A stretch of DNA of 64,000 nt from Neurospora tetraspora (lineage: Eukaryota; Ascomycota; Sordariomycetes; Sordariales; Sordariaceae): positions 930,001 through 994,000 of the forward strand of contig NW_026944387.1 of NCBI RefSeq assembly GCF_033439725.1, read 5' to 3'. Below are positions 58,878-64,000 of this stretch, piece by piece. Position 1 is the stretch's first letter, and each line of letters begins with the position of its first letter. The position numbers and the translations under genes are program-made. The notes under the pieces were generated by a model. That model did not search any database and was not told the origin of the DNA. It was given only the letters and a program-made list of their open reading frames with translations.

Positions 58878-61584
58878 AAGGGCTGGAAAAACGCAAGGAA
58901 AGCTGGGAAAGTTAAGGAGGAGTATAAAGCGGGTCATAAGAAGTTTGTCCTGCCATGACCACATTTGGTTGTGGCTGGTCACAATTGTAGTCGTAGCATA
59001 GGTAGAAGCATGAAGCGTGCGGATAGAGTATGGATTTCCCAGCGGTGGATAGGGCGGTTGTCTCGCCGTTCTTTACGGAACGGAATCTTTACGTCTCATC
59101 AACTAGTACGTATGGTATTCGTCGCCAACCCAACTCCAAAGTGCTGTGATGATTCCCATCCAGGTCGGGCCCTCCTCCTCTGCTGTGATTATTCTTCCTG
59201 CAAGCATCCAATCCAGACAATTCTACCCATGCTTCGCTTCGTTTTTCAACCATGGGAAATCATTTATCGTGGACTTGGACGCACGTTTAAGGTGTCTGGG
59301 CATGGTATCACCAACTTTCGCGACTTTCAATCTCAGGGGGCTAATCATAGTTATGCCCAGCATTTACCTGGCCGTTCTGACTCTTCAGAATCTCCTTTTT
59401 CTTCACTCTTTCTGCTAACTTACCACCATTCACTTACCGAATAATCGCGGGGAAAATTCAGAATGGCTGGCTCCCTTGGGTTAAAGGTATCCGGCAGCCA
59501 TACATTTATTGCCTCCTGACACCTGCAAAGCTACCTACCGAAACAACTCCCGGCAAGTGTTGAACCCTGCGTCTAAGCCAATTTGAGTTTCTCGTTCGAG
59601 GTTGTTCGGTAATCACTCTGGTCTCACAACCAAACCTGCTGGATGAACTTCAGTCCAGAGAGTAGTGGCTGTTGCTCTCCTGTCTGGGTTTTTCTTTTCC
59701 TGGGGCACAACCAGACAGAGCCTGGCAAGTCATGGAACAGTCCGACATTGCCTTGGTTTTCTTTCCCATATTTCCGCTTAAACCTGCCTCGCAATGCATT
59801 GTAAGGCATGGGAGGCAGGATCCTGCAGAAGGTATACGTATACACATCGCAGCTGTCTCGCAGTTCCAAGAATCAGAAGTGTGGCTGTGCCAATATTCGG
59901 TGCAGTTTCGAAGGTTTCCAAGCCGGATTTGAAGGGAATGATGGTTTTGTGTCTCTGTGCATTAGGGTTGTCGGGTTTCGCCAGCTGGAATCATGGGGCA
60001 ATGACGTGCACGAGAGATCCCAAGGTTGTCAACGAGGCGAGTACAAAAGGGGACCGACAGTTGACAACAGGCCACCATACGAATTTCAACAAGGTCACCG
60101 TATAGACTTCAACGACGCCATTATACGAACTTCAACTGTCTTCGACCAATATCTCGTCACTATCACCACCAGCACAGGCGTTACCACACATCAATAGTTT
60201 CACTCCTCATTCCAACGAGGGCATATCTGATCCTGGACACTTTGTGTTGGTAGTCATATCAAACGAAGCACATCCAGCAACTGCAGTAAGTACCACATAT
60301 CACCGAGAACTCTGAAGAACCCCAAGGACCCCAAGAAGCTCGCCCGGACAGAAGGGTTCTCAGCACTTCCCATCTCAGAATCAGTATGTTCTTGAGCCAG
60401 GGAAAGACCCAAGTCTTCACTTCTACATCCTTTCCTTTGAAGAGCCACCTGTCGCTCCTGTACGTCACATCATGTCGTGTGTTATATTTCCTAGAAAGCA
60501 CATACCGCCAAAATGGCAAAACGGAGTAGACAAAAGGCAAGTGCCAGACAATTTGGATTCCGTCCGGGTTACACACTACAACCGGAAGACCGGGACACTC
60601 ACCGGCACCTTCCTTCACTTGGTACCACACACCGAAAGCCCGATATGACCCCATCATCCCCGTCCGTATATGGGGTCACCAGTATGGGGGCTATGAAGAA
60701 AATAACTTCGACAACGTCTTCACCGGGGCCGTCATTCAAATCAGTAAAACACCACGTCAGAAAGTCGGGTATGGTGTCCAAGCATAGTACGGCAACAGGA
60801 CACCCAATCGGTCTTTATGAGCTCAGCACCATGATCTATACCAAGGACGTCACCGATGGTTTAACGACTTTGACGAAGCAGCGGCACTGTGGTTATCTCC
60901 TTTCACTCCTTCCACCACAGATCAACCACCGCCGTCATCACCACAGCAGCAACGAGTGCCGCACAAGAACAAGGAGTTCCCCAGACTGCCAAAGACTGGT
61001 ATTGGGGGTACTGCCGTGGGACCGAAAAGCCCAAGATGACTGCCTTTCAAGCTCAGTGCACCTACATCATTCGCAAGTCCTGGGCGGAAGTTGCCCCGCC
61101 TTCTCGCGATGCTCCTTCTTCTTCGAACCCTCTAGTCTTTGCTGTTGCTGCTGCTGCGGAGAGAGAACTGCGCAGGCAGGTGCGAGTCCGACAATGTGAC
61201 AGGAGCAAAATGAATCACAGCAGCAACTGAGGACTGCTAAGGCCGGGCATGGTCGGCCTGTGCCTCTTGTCTTTGGCTGTTCTGTCTTAACGTCGACTCG
61301 GGGAAAGGGGAGAGGATGAGTCTGAGAAGGAGCAGCACCCTGGACAGACTGGAGGAGGGACGAATTAAAAGGACCGGGAAAACGAATTACGACATCTTCT
61401 TCTTCCAGTCCATCTCAACAAATCACCACTACCACTCATCCATTTCACTACATTCTTTGGAAACACCACGAACAGCACGCCATTTTCGACAGCTTATTCT
61501 ATCGAGGCCCAATATCACTTGGTTGGAACAAGCATCGGCAGCAACACCCAGCATTCGAAACACTTCAACTATCCTTGCAGTGTC

Positions 61585-61869
61585 ATGGGCTTTTGGCTTT
61601 GGCTAAACCCAAGCTTGCTGGACACTCGAAGAACGGTACGAACACAACACAGGCCAAAAAACACCACGCAGACCAAACTCGACAGCCAAGGTCGATATCC
61701 GGTGCTTTTCCACGAGTTGTTTCTTGTCGGAATTCTTGTCATTCTAGTCTTCAGTGGACTTTCCCGCTTGCTCGGAGCCTTTCTCCCAGTCTTCATCCAC
61801 TATCTCGTCCCCGCTATCGTTGAAGTGGCCATCTTCCTTCATACCAGACCTTGTTACTTTGAGTCTTGA
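61585..61869 (+). CDS. Doubtful small membrane protein
   Basis: 94 residues from the ATG at 61585 (MGFWLWLNPSLLDTRR). It has a hydrophobic stretch LFLVGILVILVFSGLSRLLG and another around PAIVEVAIFL, so one or two membrane passes are likely if translated. No family recognised. It could be chance, although hydrophobic frames of this length with an ATG are uncommon here. Confidence 0.3.
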   Translation: MGFWLWLNPSLLDTRRTVRTQHRPKNTTQTKLDSQGRYPVLFHELFLVGILVILVFSGLSRLLGAFLPVFIHYLVPAIVEVAIFLHTRPCYFES

Positions 61870-62067
61870 ATACAAAACAAGTCTCTGCTGGTCACAATTT
61901 CCACCGACGCCTCCTCTCGATACACCACATCGAATTACATCATCTTTGGGACAGCTGATCCGTTCGCTGTTCCCTTTGAACAAGCATCACATTATCGCCA
62001 ACATCCCACATTAGAAACAAGACTCGGCTGTCATTCATCAGAATCATGCCTCCAACCGGGCTTCCTG

Positions 62068-62110
62068 GACAGGACGGGCGGACCGGGACAGGACGGGCGG
62101 ACCGGGACAG
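62068..62110 (+). repeat. 19-bp tandem duplication
   Basis: Two full copies plus 5 bp of GACAGGACGGGCGGACCGG, identical copies, so recent. It sits in a 36-codon ORF from 62046 that I do not call a gene. Confidence 0.8.
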
Positions 62111-62556
62111 ATACCACGACGCAGACCATACTAATCCCCGGCCACGGTCAAGGTAGACTGATAACCTACTACATCATACTTGGCGTTATCGGTGCAGCAC
62201 TCCTCTATCACCCTGGCCCCGACTCCCCTGGCCCCTGGTCCACTTTTTACAGAATGATTGTATATGCCCTTCTTTTCGAATGTAGCAGGGGCCTTGGCGT
62301 ACTTGTAGTAAGGCCTTGGCTTCCTTGGGGGTAGTGGGTACTTTTGAAGTTGGATTTTCAAAATTACTAGCAACATGATTTTATCAGCGAAACTACAAGC
62401 GGATTCAACAAACTTACAAAGTCTTTCAACATTGCAAATTAAACCAACCCGGAAGAGAAAACAAGACCGATAAACCGACGCTGCTGCCACTACACACCAG
62501 GACCGGGTCACAAAACTCAACTCAACTCGACGGCCAACTACGAAAAAAAAGATCAA

Positions 62557-62814
62557 ATGGTTCCCCTATCCCTCATCCTCCTCGGATCCCTTCTCCCCTT
62601 CCACTTCAGTCGACAAGATCATCGAATGGAAACGGTCTTCTTTGTTTGGCTCATGGTGCTCATACCTGTGATCTGCTACCGTATGTATGGCCAGTTTCAA
62701 CTTCTCCCTCTTGTTGCATCTCCCTTTGTGGTCATGGTCTTCTATGATCTTGGCATCTGCGTCATTATGCTTTGCGGACTCCTGGAGTTGTGTTGTGATC
62801 GGGTGGGGCTCTGA
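62557..62814 (+). CDS. Doubtful small hydrophobic protein
   Basis: 85 residues from a true ATG after an A-run (MVPLSLILLGSLLPFHF). Three hydrophobic stretches (LSLILLGSLLPF, TVFFVWLMVLIPVICY and SPFVVMVFYDLGICVIMLCG) separated by short polar turns. No family recognised. Reported because it lies 0.7 kb from a similar small hydrophobic ORF on the same strand. Confidence 0.3.
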   Translation: MVPLSLILLGSLLPFHFSRQDHRMETVFFVWLMVLIPVICYRMYGQFQLLPLVASPFVVMVFYDLGICVIMLCGLLELCCDRVGL

Positions 62815-63907
62815 ACTGCTGGCTTATCACCTTGAGGCTCTGGGACTCTGAGGCACTCTTGAAGACTCTTGAAGATGAGGACTGGAGTAGGAGGGAGGTT
62901 CTTAAAGACGAGAAGGATATACACACAGGGCTGGAAAGGCAAAGAGATCAGGCATGATGAGAAGGAAGATGTTGGATGGCAAAGACGCTATTAATGAAGA
63001 AAGAAGGATACGGATGACAAGGAAGAGCAGCGAACGAGACGAGGCACGACGACTTGGATGCCAATAACGGGATCTGGACATGTTCAGGTTGCTACTCGCT
63101 GCTCTTGGGCTTGAACCTGTTCTTTTGTCTTCTCTGCGAGCTCTACACGACAACTATCGCAAGCGTTTCTGGTACGATTCAAAGGGGCCCATTCCGTTCA
63201 GTTTATAGTTTTTCTTGTTTGGGTTATCATGGCTGTCTGTTCAGGGCATATGAGTTGGAGCAAAATCACTATAGTCATTATCTCTGCGCTTTGTAGTGAA
63301 TACGAAAACGATAAGCGCAACTTGTTTTCCTCAGATGAGTGTTCCTACAGCGGCTCTTGAGTTAACTTGCTTGATGCATCATTTTGTCAGGAAAGATGAA
63401 CTCGCCGCCGTTCAGGGTATACGTGTACGAACGGAAGTGAAATGAAATAAAACAAGCAAGCAAGCAAGCACCTGGGTGAGCCGGCCGGTTCGACGTACGT
63501 ACACATTGCGTTCGTTGTGACATCCGATGGGCTCAATTGGATTTATTGGCCCCTTGAGATGTTTGTGCTTTCTCAACTAATTTTGTCCGTCCGGCATTAC
63601 GTTCGCTTCTTTTGCTCTCTTTCTCTACCTAAGTAGCTATACAGAGAGATACGGTACAACCAAACCGCTTGGTGTGGCTTGGAAAACACAGCCAGAGAAC
63701 CAACCAACCCTGTGAGAGAACTTGCTTGAATGCTCATATCACCCAAGACGAAAACAAAAGGAAAAAAAAAGAAAAATGTTTCGTTTTTCTCATACACGCC
63801 CACCCAGTCTCTGAATGGAAGAATTTACATACCTCTAGCAACCAACCAACTCTAGCCTAACTTCTTCAATAAACTGGAACGCTGACGCTGCTGGGTCACG
63901 GCACGGC

Positions 63908-63937
63908 ACCGTAAACGTCAACGTCAACGTCAACGTG
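63908..63937. repeat. Hexanucleotide microsatellite (AACGTC)n
   Basis: About four and a half head-to-tail copies. A CTCG run follows at the window end, and an AAGC run near 63450. Confidence 0.8.
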
Positions 63938-64000
63938 GTCATTCATCCATCCAAGTCCCATGCATGACTGACTGGATTTCGCTCGCTCGCTCGCTCGTGT

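Larger units (their letters stand above)
58878..64000. other. Gene-poor 5-kb right end
   Basis: Normal base composition with many short frames. Only a few start with ATG, and none has a recognisable domain. Two small hydrophobic ORFs (61585 and 62557) and a 19-bp duplication are listed separately. A possible spliced gene near 60472-60790 could not be closed convincingly. Microsatellites occur near 63450 (AAGC), 63910-63935 (AACGTC) and 63980-64000 (CTCG). Confidence 0.5.

Noticed and set aside
1-64000. tRNA, dispersed 5S rRNA or CRISPR array
   Set aside because: Visual scan for TTCGANNCC arms, the Neurospora-type 5S core and spaced direct repeats gave nothing convincing; a covariance-model search was not possible.

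Overview
The window is nuclear DNA of a filamentous ascomycete, most likely Neurospora or a close Sordariaceae relative. The evidence is short GT-AG introns with CTAAC-type branch sites, GC-rich third codon positions, and one 3-kb AT-rich block depleted of CpA/TpG, as left by repeat-induced point mutation (RIP). I assign the genus from gene content and RIP style; I could not run a search. I rebuilt exon structures by hand from splice sites plus reading frame, and every multi-exon model given closes in frame.

Layout. 1-6.8 kb: beta-carbonic anhydrase (minus, cut by the window edge), ribosomal protein eL8 (minus), the tRNA thiolase Ncs6/Ctu1 (plus) and a 9.5-kDa complex I subunit (minus) that contains a 4-nt micro-exon. 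7.7-12 kb: a PHD-MYST histone acetyltransferase of the Sas3 type, followed by an unexplained open frame with peptide repeats. 14.6-24.5 kb: an epsin and the fused nucleoporin Nup145 (Nup98-Nup96). 25.4-32.5 kb: a large F-box protein and a Rad5/Rad16-type SNF2 ATPase. 33-39 kb: Bfr2/AATF (minus), the mitochondrial Fe-S P-loop protein Ind1 (plus) and a Ran-binding Yrb30-type protein (minus). 39.8-44.6 kb: translation release factor eRF3 (Sup35) and a short-chain dehydrogenase.

45.9-49.2 kb is a DNA transposon of the pogo/Fot1 type with 102-bp terminal inverted repeats and a TA target duplication. Its body is heavily RIP-mutated but its ends are not, and a GC-normal piece resembling a solo LTR sits inside it. 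51.8-57.7 kb holds a mitochondrial oxoglutarate/malate-type carrier and PAN2, the catalytic deadenylase subunit. PAN2 starts with a GC-AG intron and is followed, in the same frame after one stop, by about 407 open codons that contain no methionine. The last 5 kb (58.9-64 kb) is gene-poor, with only small doubtful ORFs and short tandem repeats.

The genes are mostly housekeeping: translation and mRNA turnover (eL8, Ncs6, Sup35, Pan2, Bfr2), nuclear transport (Nup145, Yrb30-like), chromatin (MYST, SNF2), and mitochondrial function (complex I subunit, Ind1, carrier). They are not an operon or a metabolic cluster. I saw no tRNA, rRNA, CRISPR or secondary-metabolite cluster. The most notable points are the 4-nt micro-exon, the methionine-free frame behind PAN2, the sharp RIP boundaries of the transposon, and the HF-Thr rather than HF-Ser cleavage site in Nup145.
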